A DNA stretch of 64,000 bases from Branchipolynoe longqiensis (GCA_030323885.1 CM059198.1:16406462-16470461), one strand, 5' to 3'; positions 1-11,240 are shown, numbered from the stretch's first letter. A program made the numbers and translations. The notes: generated by a model not told the origin, from the letters alone.

Positions 1-960
1 AATGGGAAAGAGAGTCTGTTAGACTAATTCTCCCGCTTTCTTTTTTATACCAGTTGTGATGATACATTCTTTCACAGTTAAGATAATTAAAAGAGATGAA
101 ACTAATTCATTCAGATATAGATTTGAGTAGTCAGATCTTTGTTTGTTTCTTTGAGTGACAGATCTCCATTCGATTGAATCTTTATTTAATATTTAAAACA
201 AACTTTATAACTCTCACCAAGAATGGAGTTCTAGGTGAATCAATTCCTGCAGGTGGTGGGAGATCTGGAAGGTTAGCGGTAGTAATAGAGTTGTAATTGG
301 ACTAACGGTGAAGGGGAGGGCAAAGGTGATTCAGCACCAGTAAGAGTGGTAAGCGCATTGGGTCTACCTCCTGCTGAAAACATTCATGCATGCCCAGAGG
401 AATGATTGAAATCATGCAGTCAGGGGGAAGGTGCAAATGTTCATTGCGTGTTCGATCCTGGTTGTGAGATTCTATCTCTACATCGACATCTGGACGGGGT
501 AACAATAGGAATAGAGTTGTAAAAATAAAAGAAATATTACTATTTATTTGTCATAATTTCTGCCCTCTTCTTTAAGTTTTCGTTCTGTTACAATGAAAAG
601 ATATTCTATGACATGTGACAAACAATGAGCGGGAGAACGCAGATTCGGTTTGTAAAATTTATATTATATGTTATTGTTATTATTAATATTAGAAAGAATG
701 AGATAAATGCAAACATCAGATTTCTTGCTTTTAATATCATATCACATCACATCACAATAAATCACATCATGACACATATAAATTCACTATTAACATGAAT
801 AATAACCGTCACCAAGAGACAGTTGACAGAAATATTTTGCTATTCCCAGCTCTTATTTCCTTAAACCAATCAATCTTGCGAATTCTCTTCCTCATGATTC
901 AGTGTAGACATAGGATTATAAGGAATCACGATTTATGATTTACGATGTGGAAAAGAACAA
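1..960. other. AT-rich stretch without a recognisable gene
   Basis: No open frame longer than about 70 codons is present and none resembles a known family. The sequence is AT-rich with short ATT and CATCA runs near 670-770. I see no tRNA, promoter or terminal repeat that I can support. The duplicated block that follows begins near 970. Confidence 0.5.
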
Positions 961-969
961 ACCTACTAA

Positions 970-2660
970 GGAAAGGGGTAGTATTTCTTCAAGTTGTTGT
1001 GGGAGATTAGAGAGAATAACAGATGTTATTATTAACTCACATTGATGATGATTGTGATATTTTGCTATGTGAAGGTTGGGAAAGGTAAACAGTGAATGTG
1101 AGAGAGTCTATTGACACCTGATAAACTTCCAGGATGTTATGGATTGGGAAGTATCTCTCACCTTGGCATATATCAGATCATTTGTAAATCATTTTACTTC
1201 ATGTGTCCGGTCTTAGGCAGGGTGGAAATAAAATTGCCCTTCTTTTCCCGCTCAATATATTCCTCCTCTAACACATTAACGTTTTTGAGCTGAGAATAAA
1301 AAGTCTCATATTCTGGAAGACTGGGGTGAGAAAGTTTTGAAAAGTTTGTTATCCATTCATAAGGTAACTAACTCTTCAAATCTGAATCTGAATCTGAATA
1401 AGCCATAAGAAACTTGGAATATGTTCACTTGCGAGAAAAAGACTGATATCTAAAAGACAAACTTCTTTATTACAATAGTGGTGTATTGATTCACTTTTCT
1501 AACAATATAGTTCAATTCTCTTTCAAGTTTGAAGTGTTTTGGGAATGAAACCCGCACAGCTGGAATATCATACCTTCTAGAGTTAATTCCTAAACAAGGA
1601 AGGGAGTAACAATATGTCTCAAACTGTTCCTTTAACTTTTCCATATATTTTAATATTTGCAATCTTATCATTTCAGAGTGTTTCGAATCGTCAGAATCCC
1701 TGAATTAATTCGCTATGGGTGAGACTAACAGATTTTCTCCTTCTCCTTCTGACTCTACTCCAACTCCTAGTAATATTTCTATATCATCCTCTTCAAAAGA
1801 CTTCATACTTTTCACCAACTTTTAATGTCATCATCACCATTATTGACATTGTCTCCCTCACTCCCTGTAGCTCTCACAATAGGGAGTTAGGTGACATTCA
1901 TTTCATTTGAAGGTATGTTGTAGGAAATATATATCTCATCTAACCGCTTATGTATTTCCATCCAACAGGATTTTGAGAGTATTTTCAACACATCCTGTAT
2001 CTCACTCAGATAAATCATCTTAGAATAGAAGACAATATATTTAAATCTTCTTCAATGGTATTGAAGATATGCTAACACAAATTGGTTTATGCTCTGTACA
2101 CCACCTTAAATTTCTTTGTTCATTCACATAGCATCATCATCATTATCATCGTCACCAACATCATTTTCATTTTCATCTCCTGTTGGAGATGGTTTTCAGG
2201 AAGTATATATTCAAAATCATAGCATATTCATGGAATCAAGTACAGTAAATGTGATTTGCAAACTATATTTAAACTATCTCACAAGTCATCAAATATACTT
2301 CTTTTTTTTAAAGACGACTACTCCCCTCCCGGATATATAAATCGAAGCTTGTTTGCACATATTTCTCATGTTTTGCACTCCCTGTTTTAAAATTTTTTAA
2401 AGTTCATCGCACTTCCTGTAAGCGTATTTACTAGCATACGACTCCATACTGGAGTTATAATCAAAATGTGAATTGGTGAGGTTTAGATTGAGTTTTTCAC
2501 ATTCAGCAGAGAATTGAGTGGTGAAAAGAGATATACATGTATCATCTTCTCCCAATGAGTAAACATTTATACTAATATTAAAGCAACACTCCAAATTTGG
2601 TATATCTTCTAATCTCATACCTTCAAACTTTCTTTTCTTACACTTCTAAAAAACAGCTCA
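970..2660. repeat. Tandem duplication, unit A (about 1.7 kb)
   Basis: The unit is repeated in direct orientation at 2665-4385. Matching landmarks include the segment at about 1010-1180 against 2695-2870, the run of repeated gaatct near 1383 against 3077, and the LPCLGINS-coding block at 1560 against 3240. Copies differ by many substitutions and small indels, so the duplication is old. Each unit contains a minus-strand DNA polymerase fragment. Confidence 0.85.
1450..2640 (-). pseudogene. Family-B (protein-primed type) DNA polymerase exonuclease region, broken copy A
   Basis: Read on the minus strand, the fragment begins near 2618 with a block containing the motif FNISINVYSL, which resembles the N-terminal part of protein-primed polymerases of Polinton/Maverick-type elements. 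It continues through degraded sequence to 1671-1450, where LPCLGINSRRYD is visible; the N-x3-Y-D core fits the Exo II motif of family-B polymerases. Frames change several times and no palm-domain motif is present, so only the exonuclease part survives. The order of blocks matches unit B and the plus-strand copy at 6355-6870. The assignment rests on motif recognition; the exact element family (Polinton, Polinton-like virus or other) is inference. Confidence 0.6.
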
Positions 2661-2664
2661 TTAA

Positions 2665-4385
2665 AGAAAGGGGTATTTCTTTATATTTTGTGGGCCATTA
2701 GAGAGAATAACAGATATTGTTATTAACTCACATTGATGATGATTGTCAAATTTTGCTATGTGAAGGTTGGGAAAGGTAAAAAAGTGAATGGGAGAGAGGG
2801 TCTATTGACACATGATAAACTTCCAGGATGTTATGGATTGGGAAGTATCTCCCACCTTGGCATATACCAAATCATTTGTAAATCATTTTATTCATGTGTC
2901 CGGTCTTAGGCAGGGTGGAAACAAAATCACCCTTCTTTTCCTGCTCAATATGTTCCTCCTGTAACACATTAATGTTTTTGAGCTTAGAATTTTAAAAAAA
3001 GTCTCATATTCTGGAAGACTGGAGTGAGAAAGTTTTGAAAAGGTTGTTCTCCATTCATAAGATAAATAACTCCAAATCTGAATCTGAATCTGAATAAGCT
3101 ATAAGAAACTTGGAATATGTTCACTTGTAAGAATACGACTGATATCTAAAAGACAAAGTTCTTTGTTACAATAGTATTGATTCACTTTTTGAACAATATA
3201 GTTCAATTCGCTTTCAAGTTTGAAGTGTTTTGGGAATGAAACTTGCACAGCTGGAAGATCATACCCACTAGAGTTGATTCCTAAAGAAGGAAGGGAGTAA
3301 CAATATGTCTCAAACTATTCCTTTAACTTTTCCATAGATTATAATATTTGCAATCTTATCTTTTCAGAGCGTTTCGAATCATCAGAATCGCTGAATTAAT
3401 TCGCTATGGGTGAGTCTAACAGATTTTCTCCTTCTCCTTCTGACTCTACTCCACCTCCGAGTAATATTTCTATATCGTCCTCTTCAACAGACTTCTTTCA
3501 CCAACTTCATCATCCTCACATTCATCATCGTTTACTTCAATGTCATCATCATCAGAATCATCAACAATAGTATCATCATCATCATCAATGTTAATATCAT
3601 CATCACAATTATCGATATCGTCTCCCTCATAGCTCTCATCTAACTGCCTATGTATTTCCATCCAGCAGGATTTTGAGACTATTTTCAACACATCCTGTAG
3701 GCCTGTCTCATTCAGATAAATCTTCATCTTAGAATAGAAGGCAATAGATTTAAATTTTCTTCAATGCTGCATTTGGGTTCTAGATAAACAGGAATGTTTG
3801 AAGATATGCTAACACAAATTGGTTTATGCTCTGTACACCACCTTCATCATCAAGATCATTATCATCATCAGAAACTTTATCTTCATATACTTCTCTTTCC
3901 TGTTGGAGATGGTTTTCAGGAAGAATACATTCAAAATCATAGCATTTTCATGGAACCAAGTACTGTAAGTGTGATTTGCAAACTATATTTAAACTTATCT
4001 CGCAAGTCATCAAAGCTACTTTTTTTTTTAAGAAGAAGAATACTCCCCTCCCGAATATATAAATCAAAACTTGTTGGTACATACTTTCACATGTTTTGCA
4101 GTCACTGTTTTAAAATTTAAAAAGTTCATCGCACTTCCTACAAGTGTATTTACTAGCATATGACTCCATACTGGAGTTATAATCAAAATGTGAATTGGTG
4201 AGGTTAGATTGAGTTTTTCACATTCAGCAGAGAATTGAGAGGTGTAAAGAGATATAAATGTATCATCTTCTCTCAATGAGTAAACATTTATACTAATATT
4301 AAAGCAACACTCCAAATTTGGTATATCTTCTAATCTCACACCGTCAAAATTTCTTTTCTTACTCTTTTGAAAAGCAGCTTATTGT
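2665..4385. repeat. Tandem duplication, unit B (about 1.7 kb)
   Basis: This is the second copy of the unit at 970-2660, with the same internal order. It differs by an expanded ATC/TCA-rich stretch at 3540-3620. The join between the units lies within about 2640-2665, where unit A ends with a cttctaaaaaacagctca-like sequence and unit B restarts with an aaggggtatttctt-like sequence. Confidence 0.85.
3180..4345 (-). pseudogene. Family-B DNA polymerase exonuclease region, broken copy B
   Basis: On the minus strand the order is: FNISINVYSL block at about 4339-4230; a degraded Exo I region near 3950; a basic/hydrophobic block with MKIYL and WMEIHRQLDE at 3727-3640; an acidic run (mostly Asp) encoded by the ATC-rich stretch at 3640-3500; and the Exo II block near 3280. 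The acidic run extends a shorter acidic segment that also exists in the copy at 6.6 kb, so it looks like a trinucleotide expansion inside a once-coding region. Stops and frameshifts separate all blocks. The upstream zinc-finger head probably lies at 5710-4890 on the same strand. Confidence 0.6.
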
Positions 4386-4830
4386 GAATTGAAGAATAAA
4401 ATCCATTCATCACATAATTTCTGAGGAAGTTATTGCATCTTTTGAAAGATCTTCTCTCTATGATAAGGTAAGCAGTGAAAAAACAACCCCATTGATTATT
4501 ATTGTTAATGGTTTTCGAAAAGCAGTGATGAAACTCTTTGAATGTATGTAATCTGGAATGTCATTTGCTCACCCAATGGCAAAGGATTTTCTGAAAACAT
4601 AGTGATTAACATTAGTGATATAAACCTTACACTATTTGGAACTCTCACCTGCCGGCTGAATAATTTGCTGTAAACAAATAATGATAATAGATTAGCATGA
4701 TTATTAACAGAGCGGGGAAAGGCAAAAATAGTTTAAATAAAATAAGTGGAGAAATAACAATATTCACCTCTTTCAATCGATTTCAAAATTATTCCAAAAG
4801 CAGAGTTAATCTTAAATAAAGAATTTTCTT
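4320..4830. repeat. Inverted repeat arm, left
   Basis: The reverse complement of this arm is found at 5770-6085. Both contain a sequence coding RIKSIHHIISE in opposite directions and the flanking RLEDIP block. The two arms enclose the zinc-finger segment at 4890-5710, giving a head-to-head layout of the DNA-polymerase element copies. Confidence 0.75.
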
Positions 4831-4889
4831 TTCAACTCCTAAATACAACAAAGATGTTCTGTCAGTGAAGTATCCCCAGTGAAATCAGC

Positions 4890-5710
4890 TGTAGAGAAAT
4901 GATAGATTCCTCTAACCCTTCCCATGTTGCGAGGAGCTAGAATAGTGTTGCGATTTTCCATATAGGGCATGATCTGCAATGGAATATCAACCTGCCCTAC
5001 CTCACCCAAAGGTGGAAGTTAACCCATGGTTCTTGATGTGTAGTTGTGACTCCTGAAGCATGAAAACCTCTATGGGAAATCAAAACAATTACCACAATCT
5101 ATACAAGTAATATTATTATTCTTTGAAACTTTCTGTATTTTACTAGTTTCATCATCATCACTATCATCTTCATCATTTTCATCTCTCCTGAAATGTGGTG
5201 AAAAAAAGAAGATGATGATGCTTCAGGAGTAGAAATATAATTTTGATGATATAAACGCATATGTCTATTAAGAATCATAATAGTACTATTCTCCAAAATT
5301 TCTGAACATAGAGAACATCAAATTCTATGTATCTTCATTAATTCTCCCATGTGAGAAAAACTGATTTCACATTCGCCACACTTGAAAGTGGTGGAAATAG
5401 CAACACCAGCAGTAGCGACAGCAGCTGATCGTGACTGCTTTCTGGATGGATCTCTATTCTCATGTCTTCTTCGTTTAAACAAAAATCTTCTAGCATGTGA
5501 TGCAGGAAAGAATATGAAAATAAATAACAATATCACAGTACTTAGTAGTAATTGATTATTTTCTTCTATTTCAGTTTGAACACAAGGAAGAAGAAAAGAA
5601 GAAGAAACAGAAGAGCGATCAAAAGAGAGAGAGTAGGACAGAGAGTGAGACAAATAGAGAGAGAGAGAAAGAGAGAGAGAGAGAATAATTTGGGATTTTT
5701 TTGAAACCAT
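4890..5710 (-). pseudogene. C2H2 zinc-finger head of the DNA-polymerase element, copy 1
   Basis: On the minus strand, a Cys-x2-Cys block FKCGECEISFSHMGEL at 5390-5330 is followed by NRHMRLYHQN at about 5270-5240 and then by ISHR / HASG / EPW blocks near 5080-5020. These are typical fragments of C2H2 fingers. The same blocks recur in the same order at 7420-6890. Since the polymerase copy B lies directly downstream on the same strand, this is probably the N-terminal part of the same broken gene. Zinc fingers upstream of the exonuclease occur in some eukaryotic protein-primed polymerases; that link is from family knowledge and is not proven here. Confidence 0.5.
5623..5686. repeat. GA-rich microsatellite
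   Basis: The stretch consists almost entirely of GA dinucleotides with a few interruptions. It creates the serine/leucine-rich minus-strand frame at this place, which is not a gene. Confidence 0.85.
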
Positions 5711-5769
5711 TTTAATTCTATTGAATATCGAATCAAAGTAATTAATTAAATCATTTTGTATTTACAAAA

Positions 5770-6085
5770 TAGAAAATCTTCATCTAAGATTAACTTTGCT
5801 TTTGGAATAATTTTGAAATTGATTGATACAGGTGAATATCGTTATTTCACCACTTATTTTAATTAAACAATTTTCACCTTTCCTCGCTCTGTTAATAACT
5901 ATCATTCCGTTTCGAAAATCATTAACAATGATAATAAAAAAAAAATTTCTACTCCTTATCTTTTCACGCAGATAAGAACTTTCAGAAGACGCAACAACTT
6001 TCTCAGAAATTATGTGATGAATGGATTTTATTCTGCAATTCACAGAAGAGTAAGGAAACTAAAGTTTGAAGGTGTGAGATTAGAA
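5770..6085. repeat. Inverted repeat arm, right
   Basis: Reverse-complement partner of 4320-4830. The best conserved part is around 6000-6080, matching 4320-4420 with only scattered differences. Confidence 0.75.
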
Positions 6086-6124
6086 GATATACCAAATTTG
6101 GTTGATTGATTGAATGGGGGTTTC

Positions 6125-6205
6125 TTTTTGCCATGTCGGCAGCATAGGCCATATTCATGGTGAGAATTGTTTGTTTTTTATTCAACCATCGCTTTTACAG
6201 AATGC
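6125..6205 (+). repeat. Dispersed 70-80 bp repeat (partner at 50815-50885)
   Basis: A direct match to 50815-50885 covers the sequence from a cggcagcat motif through atattca, ttgtttgtttttt and ccatcgcttttaca. Both copies are followed by different sequence. The parent element is not identified. Confidence 0.7.
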
Positions 6206-6354
6206 AAAAGCACAGAATCAATTTTCCGCCAGTACACTGTGGACCCAAAAAGTTCAGAGTTACATAATTTGTGGCCAAAGGAAATAGAATTAAGATAAAA
6301 GTTCCAAATTTGGAGTATGCTTTAATATTATTGCTAGAAAAGTGATACAAAGGA

Positions 6355-6870
6355 AGTGCGATAAACTTTTTGTTCTTTTTGTTGAAAAAAGTATATATGC
6401 TCAAACAAGTTTCAATCTATATATATCAGGGAGTGGAGTATTCTTCTTAAAAAAAACGTATCTTTGATGACTTGCGAGATAGTTTAAATATAGCTTGCAA
6501 ATCAAATTTACAGCACTTTCCTTGTTTTGCAGTCTATGATTTTGAATGTCTACTTCCTGGAACCCATCTCCAACAGGAAAGAGAAGTATATGAAGACCAA
6601 GTTTCTGATGATGATAATGATCTTGATGATGATGCTAATGTGAATGAGCACAGAAATTTAAGGTGGTGTACACAGCATAAACCAATTTGTGTTAGCATAT
6701 CTTCAAACATTCCTGGTTATCTAGAACCCAAATGCATCATTGAAGAAGATTTAAATGTATTGCTTTCTAAGATGAAGATTTATCTGAGTGAGATACAGGA
6801 TGTATTGAAAATGCTCTCAAAATCCCGCTGGATGGAAATACATAGGCGGTATTCTACTGGCGGTTAGATG
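6355..6870 (+). pseudogene. Family-B DNA polymerase exonuclease region, plus-strand copy
   Basis: The open frame at 6472-6867 (131 codons) carries CFAVYDFECLLPG near its residues 19-31; D-F-E fits the Exo I D-x-E motif of family-B polymerases. It continues with an acidic run (DDDNDLDDD), then HKPICVSISSNIPGYLEP and MKIYLSEIQDVLK, blocks also seen on the opposite strand in copies A and B. This is the least damaged of the three copies, but it ends abruptly near 6867 before the Exo II block and has no polymerase palm. It is oriented opposite to the two tandem copies. Confidence 0.65.
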
Positions 6871-6889
6871 AGATATATATTTCTTACAA

Positions 6890-7497
6890 CAAACCTTCAA
6901 ATGATAGATTCCTCGAACACTTCCCATGTTGTGAGGAGTTAGAATGGTATTGCTATTTTCCATATAAAGCATCTGCAATGGAATATTTGTCTCCCCTCCC
7001 TCACCCCAAGGTGGGAGTATATTAAAAACTGTAACCCATGGTTCTTGATGCATAGTTGCGACTCCTGAAGCATGAAAACCTCTATGGGAAATCAAATGCC
7101 TTCATGAAGCAAAACGTTTACCACAGTCTGTACAAGTAATATTATTATTATTCCTTGAAAGTTTCTTTATTTTACTAGTTTCAGCATCATCTTCATCATT
7201 GTCATCTCTCCTGAAATGTGAAAAAAAAAGAAGATGATGCTTTGGGAGCAGAAATATAATTTTGATGATGGAATCGCATGTCTATTAAGAATTCTACTAT
7301 TCTCCAAAATTTCTGAACATAGAGAACATCAAATTTATATCACTCAATAATTCCCCCATGTGAGAAAAAAAACTGATTTCACATTTGCCACACTTGAAAG
7401 TGCTGGAATTAGCAACATCAGTTTGAACAGAAGGAAGAAGAAAAGAAGAAGAAACAGAAGAGCGAGTGAGAGATATAGAGAAAGAGAGTAGGATCAT
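6890..7497 (-). pseudogene. C2H2 zinc-finger head of the DNA-polymerase element, copy 2
   Basis: On the minus strand the segment shows FKCGKCEISF at about 7405-7375, then a TCTDCGKRFAS-RHLISHR finger at 7140-7081 interrupted by a TGA stop, and then HASGVATMHQEPWVTV. The Cys-Cys spacing (C-x2-C) and following His pair are those of a C2H2 finger. It is a direct repeat of 4890-5400. The frame is broken in at least three places. Confidence 0.55.
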
Positions 7498-7499
7498 TA

Positions 7500-7910
7500 G
7501 AATATCTGTCTAAAGAATATATATATATAAATAAAAAGTTAGTGAACATACCTGTTGCTTGTCCATTGGAATCTTTCATATATTATTATTATTATTGCCA
7601 AACTTACCTAGTATTTTAGAGGGAGAGTGCTGCTAGGAATAAAAACAACTTTCAAACTGGAGGAGAATGCTTAGTCGTGTGTTAACAAACTTTTATCTAT
7701 GGAATGTACAATAACAAGTTTGTTGTAAAAAAAATCATCTTCACATGGTATGAGAGCAACAATATATTATGTAGTGTAAATCAAATAGTCACTCAAAATA
7801 GCATATTCATAGAATCGATGTTAAAGAAATATTTTTTTCAAATATACATATCACATCTTAACTAACCAAGGGTTTTTCAGGTTGTTTTTTTGTTTTGTAT
7901 GGATGCCTCC
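7500..7910. other. AT-rich stretch, nothing recognised
   Basis: It contains a short TA run at 7520 and an ATT run at 7580, with no coding frame or repeat partner that I could find in the window. Confidence 0.4.
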
Positions 7911-8280
7911 AACTTGCAACATTACATATTACAAAACACAAACCGTTATTAGGGAGGTGGTTGGTTTGGGAGTTAGAATATGGTTACAATGGTATTTTTG
8001 GGACTCAAATAAATGGATTGATGTGGTTTTAAATAAAGAATCAAGCAAATCAGGATGTACAACTCCAACAAACAAACAAGAAAATACCTTAACTTATTTT
8101 AAGTTAGGTTATTATTTGAGGTTTATTTTTTTAGTATTGCATGCAACTGCAAACACTCAAATAATGACTCAAAATAGCATGTTCATGGAAACAATGTTCA
8201 ATAAATAGTTTTACAGATATATACACAAAATACATTGCATAACATTTCCTAATGAAGAATTCATTATATTTATTATCTAT
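7911..8280. repeat. Tandem repeat, copy 1 (370 bp)
   Basis: Direct repeat with 8281-8657; long blocks such as acttgcaacattacatatta and gggactcaaataaatggatt are shared almost exactly. The internal part (gaggtggt..., ...ggtattt/gttgggac(c/t)caaataaa...) also resembles the MITE at 36909-37089, so these copies probably derive from a related Tc1/mariner-type MITE. Confidence 0.85.
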
Positions 8281-8657
8281 ACTTGCAACATTACATATTA
8301 CAAAACACAAACCATTATTAGGGAGGTGGTCAGTTTAGGGAGTTAGAATATGGTTACAATGGTATTTTTGGGACTCAAATAAATGGATTGATGAGGTTTT
8401 AATTAAAGATTCAAGCAAATCAGGATGTAAGACTCCAACAAAAAAACAAGAAAATACCTTAGCTTATTTTAAGTTAGGTTATTATTATTTGAGGTTTATT
8501 TATTGTAGTATCGGATGCAACTGCAAACACTCAAATAATGACTCAAAATAGCATGTTCATGGAAACAATGTTCAAGAAATAGTTTTACAGATATACACGC
8601 AAAATACATCGTATAACATTTCCTAATGAAGTATACATTATTATTATTATTTATACT
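8281..8657. repeat. Tandem repeat, copy 2 (377 bp)
   Basis: Second copy of 7911-8280 with about 5-8 percent differences by eye and an ATT expansion at its end. Confidence 0.85.
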
Positions 8658-8814
8658 AAAGTTAAAATGAAATCCGAGAAAACAATCCAATGTTGTTCGA
8701 ATCATCGACATCACCAATCCACCATAAAAGATCAAATGAGTTTTAAAAAACTAATTAAAAAAAAAAAACAGATGTCAATCCTGCAAGCATAGTGTAAATC
8801 AATATGAGTTCAAC

Positions 8815-9330
8815 CAAAACCAGATGTCGATCCTGCAAGGTAGAACGGTGACATCATCAATCCAATCAAAAAGGTCAAATGAGTTCAACCAAAAACAGAT
8901 GGCCATCCTGCAAGCAAAGGTCAGTCCTGCAAGGTAGAACAGTGACGTCATCATTCCAGTCAAAAAGGTCAAATGAGTTCAACCTAAAATCCTGCAAACA
9001 TGCAATGGGTAGAACCTGAACAGTGACGTCATCATTCCAGTCAAAAAGGTCAAATGAGTTCAACCTAAACAGTGACGGTGCAAACATGCAATGGGTCATC
9101 TAAGGTCATTGTACCATCAAAAAGGTCAAATCAGTTCAACCTAAAATCCTGCAAACATGCAATGGGTAGAACCTGAACAGTGACGTCATCATTACAGTCA
9201 AAAAGGTCAAATCAGTTCAACCTGAACAGTGACGTCATCATTCCAGTCAAAAAGGATGCAAACATGCAATGGGTCATCTCAGGTCACTGATTCCCATTGT
9301 CCCGCGGTGCAAACATGCAAGGGGTCATCT
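8815..9330. repeat. Complex minisatellite (units of about 55-100 bp)
   Basis: Five to six irregular units share the blocks ccagtcaaaaaggtcaaat, gagttcaacctaaa, atcctgcaaacatgcaatgg and gtagaacctgaacagtgacg. Units are shuffled rather than strictly periodic. The open minus-strand frame here is a product of repetition. Confidence 0.85.
8872..9237. promoter_or_regulatory. Clustered CRE and DR4-like motifs inside the minisatellite
   Basis: Perfect TGACGTCA sites occur at 8943, 9024, 9181 and 9230. AGGTCA-n4-AGTTCA, the layout of a DR4 nuclear-receptor site, occurs at 8872 and recurs near 8966, 9046, 9124 and 9203. The sites are real sequence matches; binding or enhancer activity is inference and may be a by-product of the repeat. 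Confidence 0.35.
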
Positions 9331-9334
9331 AAGG

Positions 9335-9680
9335 TCAGTAAGTGAAGGTGAGGGGAGGACTAATGGGGCAGCTAATGGTACTTGTGTGTCTCGCCCATGT
9401 TTTGTCCCCCGGCTTCTTGAACAGGTGGTGAGGCATGATGGGCGAGGGGGCGGGTCAATGGACGAAACCCTCCCCCCCGCACCACCCGCCCTCCCCCCAC
9501 CTGCAAGATGTGTGGGAACCAGGGACGCCAATTACAGCGACCAGCGATGCGTGGAGAGAGCTAACGTGGCCCTGCGCAAAGACGGGAGCCACACCCACGC
9601 AGCCACCCACCTCTGCGCCCAACGATGCATGGAGGGAGGCGAGGGAGGCCTGGGGGGGACATGGCTGCACGGCTGTTGAC
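9335..9680. other. GC-rich unique stretch
   Basis: Several overlapping frames are open on both strands because of high GC, with no recognisable protein. It borders the 15-bp minisatellite and changes base composition sharply from the AT-rich DNA to the left. Confidence 0.4.
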
Positions 9681-9892
9681 TCCACCTGTCAGAACTTCAC
9701 CTGTTGGGACTTCACCTGTCGGAACTTCACCTGTCGGAACTTCACCTGTCGGAACTTCACCCATCGGAACTTCACCTGTCGGAACTTCACCTGTCGGAAC
9801 TTCACCTGTCGTGACTTCACCTGTCGGAACTTCACCTGTCGGAACTTCACCTGTCATGACTTCACCTGTCGTGACTTCACCTGTCGGAAATT
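9681..9892. repeat. 15-bp minisatellite, unit similar to cggaacttcacctgt
   Basis: About 14 units with small changes (ggaact, gtgact, atgact). Because 15 is a multiple of 3, three or more frames stay open, giving artefactual frames coding TSPVG and NFTCR repeats; the frame 9625-10137 is therefore not called as a gene. The unit has the same length and a similar tttcaccc/ttcacct core as the large array at 17.0-18.0 kb. Confidence 0.9.
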
Positions 9893-10399
9893 CGCCTGAC
9901 GCGACCCAGCTGCTGACCTCGCCTGATGCGACACGCCTGGTGAATTCGCCTGATCCGACGCGGGAGTTGGGATATCGACGGACGGTCACCAGGGCGATTA
10001 AACGCCCACCACCACCTACACCCAGCCCAGAGTGTTACAACAGCCGGGAGAAAACTAGGCTGCTAGAGGCAACAGGAGCAGCACTTGGAGAAGCGCGCCT
10101 GCATTGCTTGCGTGGAGGTGTTCTGTGGAGGTTCTAGGAGGAGGCAGTAGACTGTGTGTATTTTGGTTTATATATACATATATGCAGGAGATCGTGCATA
10201 TGTGAGAATTTTTCTTATATTATCCACACATGATAATTGTTGTTGCTTGACATTAAGTACAGTTGACACACAATTTTGTGTTGCTTAATGCTTCTTATTC
10301 AGTTTTTTGAACAAACAGGTGACTCTCATGTCTATCAAATGTATAAATGGTACATTTTGTCAACCTCAACCTTTGTGACCCTCTGGTCTAGATTGTTTA

Positions 10400-11222
10400 C
10401 CTTTCTTGGATATGTAAATATATTCTTGCCTGTGTGAAACCTCTATTTTCTCCCAGAGAGAGTGCCGCTGGTAACTTGCAAAAGCCAGCAGTACTTCAAC
10501 ACTTTTGCAGGCAGCTTTCATGAAACTACCAACCCAACTCTACAAGAACCCGAGAGGAAGAGATCATGGTTGACAGAAACAAGCTGAACTCTGTTCCGGA
10601 ATTCACCTCCCTCGGAAGCACTATATCAAGTGATGGACGCATTGATGCTGAAATACAGAGGAGGATGGCCAAGGCTAGCACATGTTTCGGCCGACTATGC
10701 CAGAGACTCTGGAACAACCACCATGTGTCCATTCGGGTCAAATGCAAGATCTACCATGCAATCGTCCTATCCACCCTACTATACGGAGCTGAGGCCTGGA
10801 CAGTGTACAGACAACAGGTGAAAAAGCTGCATGCCTTCATGATGCAACATCTGCGTTCAATGATGAGGCTAACCTGGAAGGACAAAGTGACAAATAAGGA
10901 AATACTCGAACGGACGGGGCTGCCCTCTATGGAAGATCTTCTGATCAAAAAGAATGTCTGGTGGACTGGACACCTCATGAGGATGTCATCAGACAGGCTA
11001 CCAAAGCAGATCCTCTATTCTGAACTGTCTTCTGGTTACAGAAAGAGAGGGTGCCCTCGTCTCCGGTTCAAGGATATCATCAAGAGAAACCTGAAGCTGA
11101 GAGACATTAAGACCGACTCTTGGATGCAACTCTCACAGCAGAGAGCTAAATGGAGAGCGGTAGTCAAGTAATGAAAGCAGTCTTTGTCGCATCGCGACTG
11201 ACAGCATGATGATCATGATGAT
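10400..11222 (+). mobile_element. LINE (non-LTR retrotransposon), 5'-truncated 3' end
   Basis: The segment holds the C-terminal coding end of a LINE reverse transcriptase protein, a short 3' UTR with the sequence gtcgcatcgcgactgacagc, and a tail of (gatgat)-type repeats at 11203-11222. Three other pieces of the same family are in the window: 11766-12150, 12155-12550 and 44470-44785, all in the opposite orientation and all ending in the same TCATCA/GATGAT tail. Confidence 0.85.
10566..11171 (+). pseudogene. LINE reverse transcriptase, C-terminal fragment (201 codons)
   Basis: The frame starts after the catalytic palm and carries blocks typical of the post-RT part of animal LINE proteins: YLGST-like FTSLGSTISSDG at residues 13-24, LYGAEAWT near 73-80, ERTGLPSMEDLL near 115-126, WTGHLMRM near 133-140 and RGRPRLRFKD-like GCPRLRFKD near 163-171. 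It stays open to a natural stop at 11171, so the 3' half is intact, but the endonuclease and RT catalytic motifs are absent, consistent with 5' truncation during target-primed reverse transcription. The first methionine is probably an internal codon rather than a true start. The clade (RTE, CR1 or L1-like) is not decided. Confidence 0.85.
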
Positions 11223-11240
11223 GAAATATATATTGTCTAA

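Noticed and set aside
9625..10137. 170-codon plus-strand frame with TSPVG repeats as a repeat-protein gene
   Set aside because: The 15-bp period keeps all frames open, and equally long frames exist in other registers and on the other strand. Nothing outside the repeat looks coding.
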